DNA of 64,000 nt from CAVTHW01 sp963734625 (GTDB taxonomy: Bacteria; Acidobacteriota; Terriglobia; Bryobacterales; Bryobacteraceae). Numbering within the stretch: position 1 is the stretch's first letter; each line of letters starts with the position of its first letter. The stretch lies in assembly GCA_963734625.1 (NCBI GenBank), contig CAVTHW010000001.1:296209-360208 (forward strand), read 5' to 3'. The notes below the pieces were generated by a model, which ran no database searches, was not told the DNA's origin, and saw only the letters and a list, made by a program, of their open reading frames with translations. A program made the position numbers and the translations under genes. Below are positions 54,984 through 63,799 of the stretch, piece by piece.

Positions 54984-56078
54984 TTAGTTCCGCAGTACGA
55001 AAAACGAGAGCAGCGGGTCTTCCGGCAGCACCCGGGTTACCTCCCGGAATCCGGCCTTTGCGGCCAGTTCGCGCACGTCCGGTTCGGTGATGCCGGTACC
55101 GTAGCCGGGTCCGCCTTCCGCGATCTCAGTAGGCAGACACTCCAGCAATCCGATCCCATAATAGCCCCCACGCGGCGAATTGATGTCGTCTTCCAGGCGT
55201 GCGGATCTACGCTCCTCAACGATGAGAAAAGCCCCACCCGCCGCGAGCGCCTGCCGTGTCGATCGCAGCAGGCCGACTGGGTTGCCGGCGTGGTGGAGCG
55301 AATGGTTGATGGTGATCAGGTCGTACGGTCCTCCGGGGACATGAACGCCATCGAAGGCGTCGAATTTGACACGCTCGGTGAGACCCGCCGCCTGCGCAAG
55401 CTGGCGAGCCCGCGCCACGCTGGGCGCATATGGGTCGAATCCGAAGGCTCGCGCCCGCGGAAACGCATTGGCAATCGCAAGGGACGCGTATCCTGCACCG
55501 CAGCCAAGATCCGCGGTGGCGCCGCCCGCGCGCAGGCGTTCAACCACTCCCGGAACCGAAGGAAGCCATTGTTGGGTGAGCCGGTGGCGATAATCGGGTT
55601 TGGTGATGCGCTCTATCGCGTCGAAGGTCTCGGGTGGGTAATCACCGTACCGAATGCCTTTGCCCCCGCGGAAGCCGGCCAGAACGCGAGGCGCCATGGA
55701 AATGTCGGGCACGGTTGCCTCGATTAAACCGGCGCAGAAGATGGGTGAATCCTCGTCCGCGAGAACAGCGACATGCTCGGGCGGAAGGTCGAAAGCGTTG
55801 GACTCGGGATGATAGTCGATGTAGCGCGCTGAGGCCATAGTGCGCAGCCACTCGAGCACATAGCGTTCATTGAGTCCGGTCTTTTCGGCGAGCGCTTTAG
55901 AGGTAAGCAGCCCACCGCCCGCCATGGCCTTGAACAAGCCCAGACGGTCGCCAATGTAGGCGGCGCCGACAAAGTAGGCGGCGTTCGTGTCCTCGATGAT
56001 GCGATCGACGAGTTGTTCAGCCCTTCCGGGGCTGGGCGAGGCGGTGGACGTCGCAGGCTGGCGTTTGCAGCTCGCCAT
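54984..56078 (-). CDS. SAM-dependent methyltransferase with N-terminal winged helix
   Basis: A 364-residue protein. The N-terminal part (about 25-100, NAAYFVGAAYIGDRLGLFKA, LTSKALAEKTGLNERYVLEW) is a winged-helix dimerisation domain like that of small-molecule O-methyltransferases. The Rossmann part has ATADLGCGAGYASLAIANAF for SAM, RAFGFDPYAPSVARARQL and DLITINHSLHHAGNPVGLL. GITEPDVRELAAKAGFREVT closes it. The domain order resembles Rv2258c-like enzymes. Substrate unknown. Convergent with recA. Confidence 0.85.
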   Translation of the reverse strand: MASCKRQPATSTASPSPGRAEQLVDRIIEDTNAAYFVGAAYIGDRLGLFKAMAGGGLLTSKALAEKTGLNERYVLEWLRTMASARYIDYHPESNAFDLPPEHVAVLADEDSPIFCAGLIEATVPDISMAPRVLAGFRGGKGIRYGDYPPETFDAIERITKPDYRHRLTQQWLPSVPGVVERLRAGGATADLGCGAGYASLAIANAFPRARAFGFDPYAPSVARARQLAQAAGLTERVKFDAFDGVHVPGGPYDLITINHSLHHAGNPVGLLRSTRQALAAGGAFLIVEERRSARLEDDINSPRGGYYGIGLLECLPTEIAEGGPGYGTGITEPDVRELAAKAGFREVTRVLPEDPLLSFFVLRN

Positions 56079-56349
56079 GAACGAAGCCGTGGCAGCCCCG
56101 CCAAATACCGACAGCTAGAAAAGTTTTTCGCTTCATCCTATTTGCGGCCCAGTATATAATGTCGCGCCGCACAGTTGTCAAACAGGGGGGCCGGTCGCGT
56201 TCGAGTCACATCCAAAGTCCCTATTTTGTCGTGAGCCGGATACGCGCCGTATTGAATTGAAATCAAACGGCTTGGCCGCGACTCCCCGGCCCGCGCGCCT
56301 CAGCTTCCACCGGCCTTGCGCCCGGACGGCCTGCTAGCATGAGGGCGCC

Positions 56350-56577
56350 ATGAAGAAGCAAGACATCGTCGCGCGGCTGGCCCGCAAGGCCAGGCTCTCC
56401 CGCGCCGCCGCCGCCGACCAGTTCGACGGCCTCATTCACGACATCCTCGCCGGCCTCAAGAAAGGTCTGCCGGTCTCGCTGCCCGGCCTCGGCACCTTTA
56501 CGCCGGGCGAGAAACTGACCTTCTCTTCCGAGCCCCAACCAACCAAGAAGGGACCCCGCCGTGACCGCCAGCGCTGA
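56350..56577 (+). CDS. Short HU/IHF-like protein
   Basis: A 75-residue protein matching the N-terminal dimer half of HU/IHF: KKQDIVARLARKARLSRAAA, DQFDGLIHDILAGLKKG, then VSLPGLGTFTPGEKL in place of the HU strand VQLVGFGTFEV. The beta-arm tip that grips DNA is missing; the C-terminus is a short basic tail (KKGPRRDRQR). Thus it keeps the dimerisation core and may pair with the HU-like half of the next gene. It overlaps that gene by 17 bases in another frame, which suggests translational coupling. Confidence 0.75.
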   Translation: MKKQDIVARLARKARLSRAAAADQFDGLIHDILAGLKKGLPVSLPGLGTFTPGEKLTFSSEPQPTKKGPRRDRQR

Positions 56578-57155
56578 GGACGTGCTCGTCGTCCTGCGTC
56601 AGTGCCTCGACGAGGGCAGCTCGGTCGAGATCGACGGCCTCGGCGTCTTCCGCCGGCGCGGCGGAGCCTACGAGTTTCGTTCCCCGCCAGGGTCCCCACA
56701 TCTTCGTGGCCTACGTGCAAGAGGACGCCGAGGCAGCCGTGCGCCTCTATGAAACCTTGCTCGCGCACAACTTCGACCCCTGGCTCGACCGCAAGAAACT
56801 GCTTCCCGGCCAGAACTGGCCCCGCGCCATCGAGCAGGCTATCGAAGTCAGCGACTTCTTCGTGGCCTGCCTCTCCCGTAAAGCCATCCGCAAGAAAGGC
56901 CACTTCCAGGCCGAGCTCCGCTACGCGCTCGATTGCGCCCGCCGCCTCCCCCTGGACCAGACCTATTTCGTCCCCGTCCGCCTGGAGGAGTGCCCGGTCC
57001 CGGTGCGGATTCCCCGTGAAATTCAATACGTGGACCTGTTTCCGGATTGGGATAAGGGAATCCGCCGCCTGCTCGCGGCCCTCAAGACACCGAACTTACT
57101 TCCTGCGGGCCAGCAGCTTCCGGACGTCGGCCGCCCGCTTAGTCTTCGGCTCTAG
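56561..57155 (+). CDS. HU-like domain fused to TIR domain, frameshifted
   Basis: About 198 codons. Residues 1-42 (VLVVLRQCLDEGSSVEIDG-LGVF and RRRGGAYEF) copy the second half of the upstream HU-like fold. After one extra G near 56692 (GGG where PPGPHIFVAY needs GG), the TIR domain follows: HIFVAYVQEDAEAAVRLYET, FDPWLDRKKLLPGQNWPRAI, SDFFVACLSRKAI, and GHFQAELRYAL with the glutamate expected to be catalytic in NAD-cleaving TIRs. FPDWDKGIRRLLAAL ends the domain. The C-terminal 60 bases overlap the convergent TPR gene. NADase or signalling activity in immunity is inference from TIR biology. Confidence 0.78.
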
Positions 57156-57485
57156 CTCCAGGAACTTCTCGTAAGCCTTGCGGGCGCCGCTCGCATCCTT
57201 CAGCTTGTCGCAGGCCTCGCCCAGACGATGATATGCCTCCGCGTAGCCCTCGTTCCACTTGATCGCCTCCCGGAAGCGATTGGCGGCGGCGCTGTAGTTG
57301 CCCTTGGTGAAGTAGAAATTCCCGATCCGGACTTCCTTCTCCGCCTGCAACGGGTTGAAGGAATACTCCTTGGGGACGAGGCTTTCGTCTTCTTCGGGCG
57401 GCTCGATGGACTTCTGCCCCTGCGCCCAGGCGCCGCCCGCCAGCGCGGCGCAGAGCACGGCGAGCCTTAAACAGCGCGGTGGCAC
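57096..57485 (-). CDS. Small secreted TPR protein
   Basis: A protein of about 129 residues: hydrophobic leader (LRLAVLCAALAGGAWAQG), then FNPLQAEKEVRIGNFYFTKG, NYSAAANRFREAIKWNEGYA, EAYHRLGEACDKLKDASGAR and KAYEKFLELEPKTKRAADVR, i.e. two to three TPR units like the BamD/YfiO type. I use GTG at 57485, because a TATACT -10 sequence (57497-57492) lies just before it; the ATG at 57506 would share its bases with the start of uvrC on the other strand. Both choices are leaderless or nearly so. Confidence 0.65.
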   Translation of the reverse strand: MPPRCLRLAVLCAALAGGAWAQGQKSIEPPEEDESLVPKEYSFNPLQAEKEVRIGNFYFTKGNYSAAANRFREAIKWNEGYAEAYHRLGEACDKLKDASGARKAYEKFLELEPKTKRAADVRKLLARRK

Positions 57486-57504
57486 AATAAAAGTATATCG
57501 CCCC

Positions 57505-59203
57505 ATGGATCTCCGCGACCGAGCTTCCCAGTTGCCCGCCTCCCCCGGCGTGTACCTGTATAAGGACGAGCACGGCACCGTGCTCTACGTGGGCAAGGCC
57601 AAGAGCCTCCGCTCCCGCGTCCGCAGCTACTTCTCCGGAGAGCGCCTGGCCGACGCCAAGACCGACAGCCTCATCGCCGAGGCTCGTTCCATCGACTACA
57701 TCCTGGTCGATAACGAGAAAGAGGCGCTGGCCCTCGAAAACAACCTGATCAAGCAGTATCAGCCGCGCTTCAACGTCCTGTTGCGGGACGACAAGACGTA
57801 TCCCTACATCAAGCTGACCGGCGAGAAATACCCCCGGGTGTACGTCACGCGGCGGTTGCGCAAGGACGGCGCGTCGTATTTTGGCCCGTTTCTTCCCGCC
57901 AGCCTGGCCCACCGGCTGCTCCACTTCATTCACCGCTATTTCCTGGTTCCCTCCTGCAAAGTGGACCTCACCCGGACCCACGCGCAGCCCTGCCTCCAGT
58001 ACCACATCCACCGCTGCCTCGGCCCCTGCGTCCAGGGCCTAACCACGGACGAGGCTTACTCGCAAGCGGTCCGCAACGTCCGGCTTTTTTTGGAAGGCAG
58101 GCTGAAGCTCCTGGCGGGCGAGTTGCGGACCCGCATGGAAGAGGCCAGCCAGGCCCAGCGGTTCGAGGCCGCCGCCACCCTTCGCGACCTGATCGCCACG
58201 GTCGAGGAAGTCGAACAGAAACAGAAGATGGCCACTGCCGAGGGCGAGGACGCCGACATCTTCGGCTACCACGCCGAGCCGCCCCTGGTGGCCGTCAATG
58301 TGTTCCACTTCCGCAACGCGCGGGTCGTCGACCGCCGGGAGTTCTTCTGGGAGGACCAAACCGAGTTCGAGCCCGCCGAGTTCTTCTCGGCGCTGCTCAA
58401 ACAGTTCTACCTCGACGAACTGCACATTCCCGCCCGCATCGACGTGCCCGCCGATTTCGAGGACAGTGAACCTCTCGAACAACTGCTCTCGGAGAAGCGC
58501 GGCCGCAAGGTCGAGATCCACACCCCCCAGCGCGGCTCGAAGAAAGCCATGCTCGACTTAGCCGCGACCAACGCCCGGCACAGCTTCGAGCAGCGCTTCC
58601 GCGTCCTGAAGCCGTCCGTCAAGGCCATTCAGGAAGCGCTCGAAGACGCCCTGGGACTGCCCGAGACGCCGCGGCGCATCGAGTGCTTCGACATCTCCCA
58701 CATCCAGGGCGAGGACACGGTCGCCAGCCTGGTGGTGTGGGAAGAGGGGCGGATGAAGAAATCCGACTACCGGAAGTTCATCATCCGCAGCGTCGAGGGG
58801 GTGGACGATTTCGCTTCGATGAAGGAGGTCGTCACCCGCCGCTACTCCCGCCTCCAGCGCGAGAGCCGTCCCCTGCCCAGCCTGGTGCTGGTCGATGGCG
58901 GAATCGGGCAGCTTCACGCCGCCGCCGGCGCCCTGGAAGCCTTGGGAATCATCAACCAGCCCCTGGCCGCGATCGCCAAGCGCGAGGACTGGATCTACGT
59001 CCTGGGGCAGGAGAGTGAGCCGGTCGTGCTCGACCGCTTCTCGCCCGTGCTGCACCTGGTGCAAGCTGGTTCGCGACGAAGCCCATCGCTTCGCCCTCAC
59101 CTTCCACCGCCACCGGCGCGGCAAGCGCTTCATACCGGAGGCTACTGCAGCACCTCGTAAGAAACGAACGCGAACTTCTTCGAGTCCGGCGACCAAGAGT
59201 TGA
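57505..59203 (+). CDS. uvrC: Excinuclease ABC subunit C, frameshifted and without HhH end
   Basis: UvrC of nucleotide excision repair. The GIY-YIG endonuclease is at residues about 10-90 (SPGVYLYKDEHGTVLYVGKA, RFNVLLRDDKTYPYIKLTG). A UvrBC helix-pair region lies near 200 (LLAGELRTRMEEASQAQRFE), then the RNase H-like C nuclease (RIECFDISHIQGEDTVASLV, VLVDGGIGQLHAAAGAL). An extra A near 59060 (caag for cag) shifts the frame; the correct frame reads LVRDEAHRFALTFHRHRRGK. After this the normal helix-hairpin-helix domain (about 60 residues) is missing, and the frame runs to 59203 into the convergent propeller gene. Confidence 0.88.
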
Positions 59204-60116
59204 CGTTGATCGTGCCCTGCCCGCCGAAGATCTTGAGCAGCGTCTCAATCTTCGCCGGCTTCACTTTCGCGCCCGGCGCCGGGATCATGCGGAGTTGGAG
59301 GTTCATTCTCCCGCCGTGGTTCGCCGTTCCGGGCGGGAACGAAATGAAGACGATGGACTTGCCATTCGGCGAAACGTGGGGGAACCAGTCCTCCTGCTCG
59401 TCGTTGGTAACCTGCTCGGCCTTGGCGTCCTTGGGCCCGGCCCCGTCGGGCGGGAGGCGCCAGATGTTCCAGCCGCCGCCCCGGTTGGTGTTGAAGTAGA
59501 TCCACTTCCCGTCCGGCGAATACTCCGATCCATCGTCGTAAGCCGGATCGGATGTGAGCTGCTGCTCCTCGCCGCCGGCCGATGAAACGCGAAAGACGTC
59601 GTAACTCACGCCCCGGTTCGCCACGAACGTCAGCCACAGCCCGTCCGGCGACCAGCCATGAAAGTAGCTGGGGCCTTTGGGCGTGATCTGCCGAACGCCG
59701 GAGCCGTCAATATTGGCCACAAAGACCTGCGACGTTCTGGCGGCCGGAGTGGAGGCCGAGAAGGCGATCCGTTTGCCGTCCTTCGAGATGTCGTGGTCGT
59801 TGTTGCAGCTATAGCCTTCGCCTACGTCGATCTTCTCCAGCGCCGGCGCGCCGCTCGTGTTCAACGGCAGGCGATAGAGACTGCCCCCGGAATTGACCAG
59901 CAGGAACTTGCCGTCCCGGGACCAGTTGGGGGCCTCGAACGATGTCTCCGCCGTGTAGACCACCTTGACGGACTTGGCCTTCACATCGTAAATCGAGATG
60001 CGGCTGCGGTATTTAACCGGAGCCGGCTTCGGCTTGGCGGCGGGGACCTGGCCGAAGCAGGAGACGGCAAACAATAGCGTCAGAACCGCGCGTCTAAGCC
60101 AGCAGGTTGTGCTCAT
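59142..60116 (-). CDS. Secreted TolB-like beta-propeller protein
   Basis: A 324-residue exported protein. Signal peptide to about residue 22 (AVSCFGQ). Six or more WD40-like (PD40) blades follow, such as FEAPNWSRDGKFLLVNSGGS, DISKDGKRIAFSASTP, FHGWSPDGLWLTFVANRG, SEYSPDGKWIYFNTNRGG and FPHVSPNGKSIVFISFP, the last SWSPDSKKFAFVSYE. TolB-type propellers bind peptides or act as scaffolds in the periplasm; no catalytic residue is visible. Confidence 0.85.
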   Translation of the reverse strand: MSTTCWLRRAVLTLLFAVSCFGQVPAAKPKPAPVKYRSRISIYDVKAKSVKVVYTAETSFEAPNWSRDGKFLLVNSGGSLYRLPLNTSGAPALEKIDVGEGYSCNNDHDISKDGKRIAFSASTPAARTSQVFVANIDGSGVRQITPKGPSYFHGWSPDGLWLTFVANRGVSYDVFRVSSAGGEEQQLTSDPAYDDGSEYSPDGKWIYFNTNRGGGWNIWRLPPDGAGPKDAKAEQVTNDEQEDWFPHVSPNGKSIVFISFPPGTANHGGRMNLQLRMIPAPGAKVKPAKIETLLKIFGGQGTINVNSWSPDSKKFAFVSYEVLQ

Positions 60117-60172
60117 GGTTCACCAGATGCGCCAGTATACCGCAGTCGGCGGCCGGAATTTTCAAAAAATGC

Positions 60173-60201
60173 TTGCGGCAATCCGCCCGATACGGCATAG
60201 T
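60173..60201 (+). promoter_or_regulatory. Promoter of the MgtE-like/Nramp operon
   Basis: TTGCGG (60173-60178), a 17-bp spacer and CATAGT (60196-60201). The -10 hexamer is the same as at 27553. The predicted start is about 60208, leaving a leader of nearly 100 bases. Confidence 0.5.
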
Positions 60202-60224
60202 GGAATCTGGCAACCAAAGTCATG

Positions 60225-60277
60225 TAGAGCGCACCGTCGAAGGCCGCCTGTCTGGAGAACGCTCCGGTCGCGCTCTA
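60225..60277 (+). promoter_or_regulatory. Structured 5' leader hairpin
   Basis: An 8-bp stem TAGAGCGC (60225-60232) with GCGCTCTA (60270-60277), extended by ACCG/CGGT (60233-60236 with 60265-60268) past a one-base bulge, around a 28-base loop. It lies in the leader, 28 bases before the ATG. It does not match the M-box or yybP-ykoY consensus as I know them. A metal-responsive element is possible, given the genes. Confidence 0.45.
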
Positions 60278-60304
60278 TCCTTGCTGCGATGATGGACGTT
60301 TTCG

Positions 60305-61546
60305 ATGGCGGAGAACCTGCTCTATTTGACGGAACTGGCCGGCCTGAAGGTTTACGACCTCAAGGGCCGGCGAATCGGCCGCGTCCGCGACGCCGCCCTG
60401 GTTCCCCTCATCGACGCCACCCGGGTTGACCGCTTTCTGGTCGGCGGCGGGTGGGTTTGGCTGACCGTCCGCCACGACCAGGTTCGGTCCGTGTCTCTGG
60501 ATGGCATCTACCTGCGGGACGAGGTGCTCACCCCCTACCACTCCGACGAGTACATGCTGCGCCTGGTCCGGGACCTGCTGGACCAGCAGATCATCGACGT
60601 CTCCGGCCGCAAGGTGGTCCGCGTCACCGATGTCACCTTCAGCATCGTCCAGGAGAACGGTCACGATGTCCTGAAGATGCGCGATGTCGATATCGGCCTG
60701 CGCAGCATTTTCCGCCGCGTGGTTCAGGGCGTGCTGCCGCCGCGCTGGATCCGCAAGCTCCAGCAGCCCATTCCGCCCAACTCCATCAGTTGGGAGTTCT
60801 GCAACATCGTCGAGGCCGACCCTCAGCGGCGGCTGCGGTTGAACATCTCGCATGCCCTGTTGGAGAAGATGCACCCCGCCGACCTGGCCGACATCGTCGA
60901 GGAATTGGGCCCCGAAGACCGCGAGGCGATCCTGTCCGCCATCGACAGCGAAGTGGCCGCCGACGCCCTGTCCGAAGTCGATCCTAAGATGCAGGCCCGC
61001 ATCCTCGAATCCCTGGACACGGAGACGGCCGCCGACATCGTCGAAGAGATGGCTCCCGACGAGGCCGCCGACGCCCTGGCGGAACTCGAGGATGAGACCT
61101 CCGAAGAGATCCTGGACGAGATGGAAACCGAGCCCAAGGCCGACGTGAAGGAGTTGCTGGAGTTTGAAGAGGATTCGGCCGGCGGCCTGATGACCACCGA
61201 ATACGTCGCGCTGCACCAGGATGCCACCGTAGCCGACGGGATTGCGGCCCTCAAGGAGAACGAGGAGTTGCTGGAAGCCCTCAACACGCTTTTCCTGGCC
61301 GGCCCAGGCGAACGGCTGGTTGGCGCCGTGCCGGTGGCGCGGCTGTTCGTGGCCTCTCCAGCCACTCCCCTCAAGGAACTGTGCGCCGAGACCCTGGTCA
61401 AGGTGTCCGTGGACGAAAAACAGGAGCGCGTTATTGAGTTGTTTGACAAGTACAACGTACTCACGCTGCCCGTGCTCGATGCTGAGGGCAGGTTGGCCGG
61501 GGTGATCACGGCCGACGACATCATCTCCGTTCTGAGACAGAAATAG
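60305..61546 (+). CDS. Soluble MgtE-type regulator (PRC barrel, MgtE-N, CBS)
   Basis: A 413-residue protein with no membrane segment. The N-terminal part (residues 1-100, LTELAGLKVYDLKGRRIGRV) is a PRC-barrel-like fold, and a second such unit follows (LLDQQIIDVSGRKVVRVTD). From about 185 comes the MgtE superhelix: LEKMHPADLADIVEELGPED, ALSEVDPKMQARILESLD and TAADIVEEMAPDEAADALAE. The signature FEEDSAGGLMTTEYVAL leads into two CBS motifs that end VLDAEGRLAGVITADDIISV. In MgtE channels these domains sense Mg2+ and gate the pore, but the pore is absent here. The next gene, nine bases away, encodes a membrane transporter. Confidence 0.85.
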   Translation: MAENLLYLTELAGLKVYDLKGRRIGRVRDAALVPLIDATRVDRFLVGGGWVWLTVRHDQVRSVSLDGIYLRDEVLTPYHSDEYMLRLVRDLLDQQIIDVSGRKVVRVTDVTFSIVQENGHDVLKMRDVDIGLRSIFRRVVQGVLPPRWIRKLQQPIPPNSISWEFCNIVEADPQRRLRLNISHALLEKMHPADLADIVEELGPEDREAILSAIDSEVAADALSEVDPKMQARILESLDTETAADIVEEMAPDEAADALAELEDETSEEILDEMETEPKADVKELLEFEEDSAGGLMTTEYVALHQDATVADGIAALKENEELLEALNTLFLAGPGERLVGAVPVARLFVASPATPLKELCAETLVKVSVDEKQERVIELFDKYNVLTLPVLDAEGRLAGVITADDIISVLRQK

Positions 61547-61554
61547 CGCCGCCG

Positions 61555-62799
61555 ATGCTGAAACGATTCCGCTACCACATCGCCGCTTTCTTCGCCGTCA
61601 TCGGGCCGGGTTTCATCACCGCCATGGTGGACAACGACGCCGGCGGCATCTACACCTATTCGCAGGCCGGCGCGCGCTGGGGCTATCTTCCCCTGTGGAC
61701 CCTGCTGCCGGTCATGATTCTGCTCATCGTGACCCAGGAGATGTGCTCGCGCATGGGCGCGGTCACGGGCAAAGGGCTGTCGGACCTGATCCGGGAAGAG
61801 TTCGGGCTGCGGATCACGTTCCTGTTGATGGCGGTGCTGGTGGTCACCAACATGACCAACGTCATGGCCAACTTCGCCGGCATCGCCAGTTCGCTGGAGT
61901 TGTTCCACATCAGCCGCTACGTCTCGGTCCCGCTGGGCGCGTTGGCGGTCTGGCTGCTGGTGGTGAAGGGCACTTACCAGAGCGTCGAGAAGGTGTTCCT
62001 GTTCGCGTGCGTCCTGTACGTCGGCTACATCGTCTCCGGCATCCTGGTCGAGCCGAACTGGACCGAAGCGGCCATTTACAGCGTGCGGCCGGTGATGATG
62101 CTGGACCCCGCCTATATCACCATCGTGATCGGAATCGTGGGCACCTCGATCGCCCCCTGGATGCAGTTCTATCTCCAGGCGGCGGTGGTGGAGAAGGGCG
62201 TCACGGCCAAGGATTACGCGGAGTCCAGGATCGAGGTCATCGTGGGCTGCATCGCGATGACCGTGATCGCCTTCTTCATCATCGTGGCCTGCGCCGGGGC
62301 CATTTGGACGGTCTCCCCGCGTGACGTTAAGGACGCCGCGGACGCCGCGCTGGGCTTGAAGCCCTTTGGCAACTACGCCTTTCTGCTGTTCGCCGCGGGC
62401 CTGTTCAACGCGTCCCTGTTTGCCGCCTGCATTCTGCCGCTTTCGACGGCGTATACCGTGTGCGAGGGGCTGGGGTTCGAATCGGGCGTCAACCGGCGGA
62501 TGCGGGAAGCGCCGGTGTTCTACTGGCTGTTCACGCTGCTGATCGTGGTCGGCGGTGGCGTGGTCCTGCTGCCCAACTTCCCGCTGATCAAGATGATCCT
62601 CTTCTCCCAGGTGCTGAACGGCGTCGTGCTGCCCTTCGTGCTCATCTTCATGATCCTGCTGGTCAACCGGAAGGGCCTGATGGGGGAGTGGGTCAATTCG
62701 CGAATCTACAACATGATCGCCTGGCTGGCGGTAGCCATCATGATCGGCATGACCCTGGCCCTGGTAGGCATCACCGCCCGCGACATCTGGGCGGGGTAG
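61555..62799 (+). CDS. Nramp-related divalent metal transporter, non-canonical sites
   Basis: A 414-residue inner-membrane protein with about eleven helices of the Nramp (LeuT) fold. Helix 1 reads GPGFITAMVDNDAGGIYTYS (DND at 26-28) instead of the canonical DPGN; helix 6 reads GTSIAPWMQFYLQAAVV (residues 197-212), where Nramp has MPH, so the metal-binding methionine is missing. Loss of this methionine is the mark of Nramp-related Mg2+ transporters, which accept hard ions. The next-door MgtE-type regulator supports magnesium, although manganese is not excluded. Intact frame; a separate start nine bases after the regulator. Confidence 0.85.
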   Translation: MLKRFRYHIAAFFAVIGPGFITAMVDNDAGGIYTYSQAGARWGYLPLWTLLPVMILLIVTQEMCSRMGAVTGKGLSDLIREEFGLRITFLLMAVLVVTNMTNVMANFAGIASSLELFHISRYVSVPLGALAVWLLVVKGTYQSVEKVFLFACVLYVGYIVSGILVEPNWTEAAIYSVRPVMMLDPAYITIVIGIVGTSIAPWMQFYLQAAVVEKGVTAKDYAESRIEVIVGCIAMTVIAFFIIVACAGAIWTVSPRDVKDAADAALGLKPFGNYAFLLFAAGLFNASLFAACILPLSTAYTVCEGLGFESGVNRRMREAPVFYWLFTLLIVVGGGVVLLPNFPLIKMILFSQVLNGVVLPFVLIFMILLVNRKGLMGEWVNSRIYNMIAWLAVAIMIGMTLALVGITARDIWAG

Positions 62800-62977
62800 G
62801 CGCTAAGTCAAGAGCTGCTCAGCCGATTCCTGGTGGAAAGGGGATTTCGGGACAGGAATCCGGTGCCACCGTCAACTCTACGGGTTGGGCGTATACGGCG
62901 GTGTGCAACGGTGCGGCTTGTGGCCGCGGGGGTGCATGGCTTGGCTTGTGGGCCCAACGGCCTCCAGGCCGCAAACG

Positions 62978-63799
62978 TCAACTCACATTGGTGCGACTCG
63001 CGGATAAACGCAATGCGACCACAAACAGGACCATGATGGACACGCACATGAGCCAAAGGTCGAGCAACGTGGGGTAGCCGAGACCCGAGGGAGCAACGAT
63101 TCCCCTCACGGACCAAATTGAGAAGAAATACGACGCGGTGGCTGTCGCGAGATCCTCAGTTTCCTTTATGCGCCAGAGCAACAGCCCAAACCCAAGGGCG
63201 GCGAGGCCAATGATCACTACCGTGGTCTGGACAAACGGGTTGCGCCGAAAGGCTACCTTTACAGACAGCCTGTCATGACCATCCCAGCTACTAGCAAAGC
63301 TGCTACAGACTGGAATGAAATCGGCTGTGCGATTCCGTACCAATGTCACCTTTGGCCTTCGCGGAGGGGTGAACTGAAGGGAAAAATCGAAGTTCCGCGA
63401 ATCGAACGGAAAGAGCTTCAAAGACACCCCTGGCGTGGGTATCGTGAAGGGTACCGGCTTCGGCGTGGCTAGCCCTTGGCTCCACGGCACAAGTGGCGTA
63501 TCAAGTAGCGATTGCGCGTACCCTCCACTCGCTCCGCGCACAAGGTGTAGGGCCTCTGGTGGCGTCTCGTGATTGGTGTAGTACAGAAACAACTCAGCGT
63601 CGAAGTACTCCTCGACTGGGTGGGGAGCCGTGACGTCGATCTGAATGTAACCGTTGTGATCAGCCAGTTCACCGAACGCCGCGCTACAAGAGAGAGCAGC
63701 GCTAGACTGAAGGTACCAGCCTCTGACCAGGAAGCCGAAGGCAGCTAGACCGCAAACAATCACACCGATCTGGATCAGTCTTGCCCGCCTCATTGCCAC
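62978..63799 (-). CDS. Membrane protein with N-terminal anchor and three C-terminal helices
   Basis: A 273-residue protein of unknown role. One membrane helix is at about residues 9-27, then a beta-rich periplasmic domain of about 160 residues (YIQIDVTAPHPVEEYFDAEL, FDSRNFDFSLQFTPPRRP), then helices near 195-212, 225-242 and 248-268 (TTVVIIGLAALGFGLLLWRI; TLLDLWLMCVSIMVLFVVAL). This architecture resembles DUF4436-like proteins; similarity is by layout only. The start is MAMRRARL, with a second ATG two codons in. Confidence 0.6.
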   Translation of the reverse strand: MAMRRARLIQIGVIVCGLAAFGFLVRGWYLQSSAALSCSAAFGELADHNGYIQIDVTAPHPVEEYFDAELFLYYTNHETPPEALHLVRGASGGYAQSLLDTPLVPWSQGLATPKPVPFTIPTPGVSLKLFPFDSRNFDFSLQFTPPRRPKVTLVRNRTADFIPVCSSFASSWDGHDRLSVKVAFRRNPFVQTTVVIIGLAALGFGLLLWRIKETEDLATATASYFFSIWSVRGIVAPSGLGYPTLLDLWLMCVSIMVLFVVALRLSASRTNVS

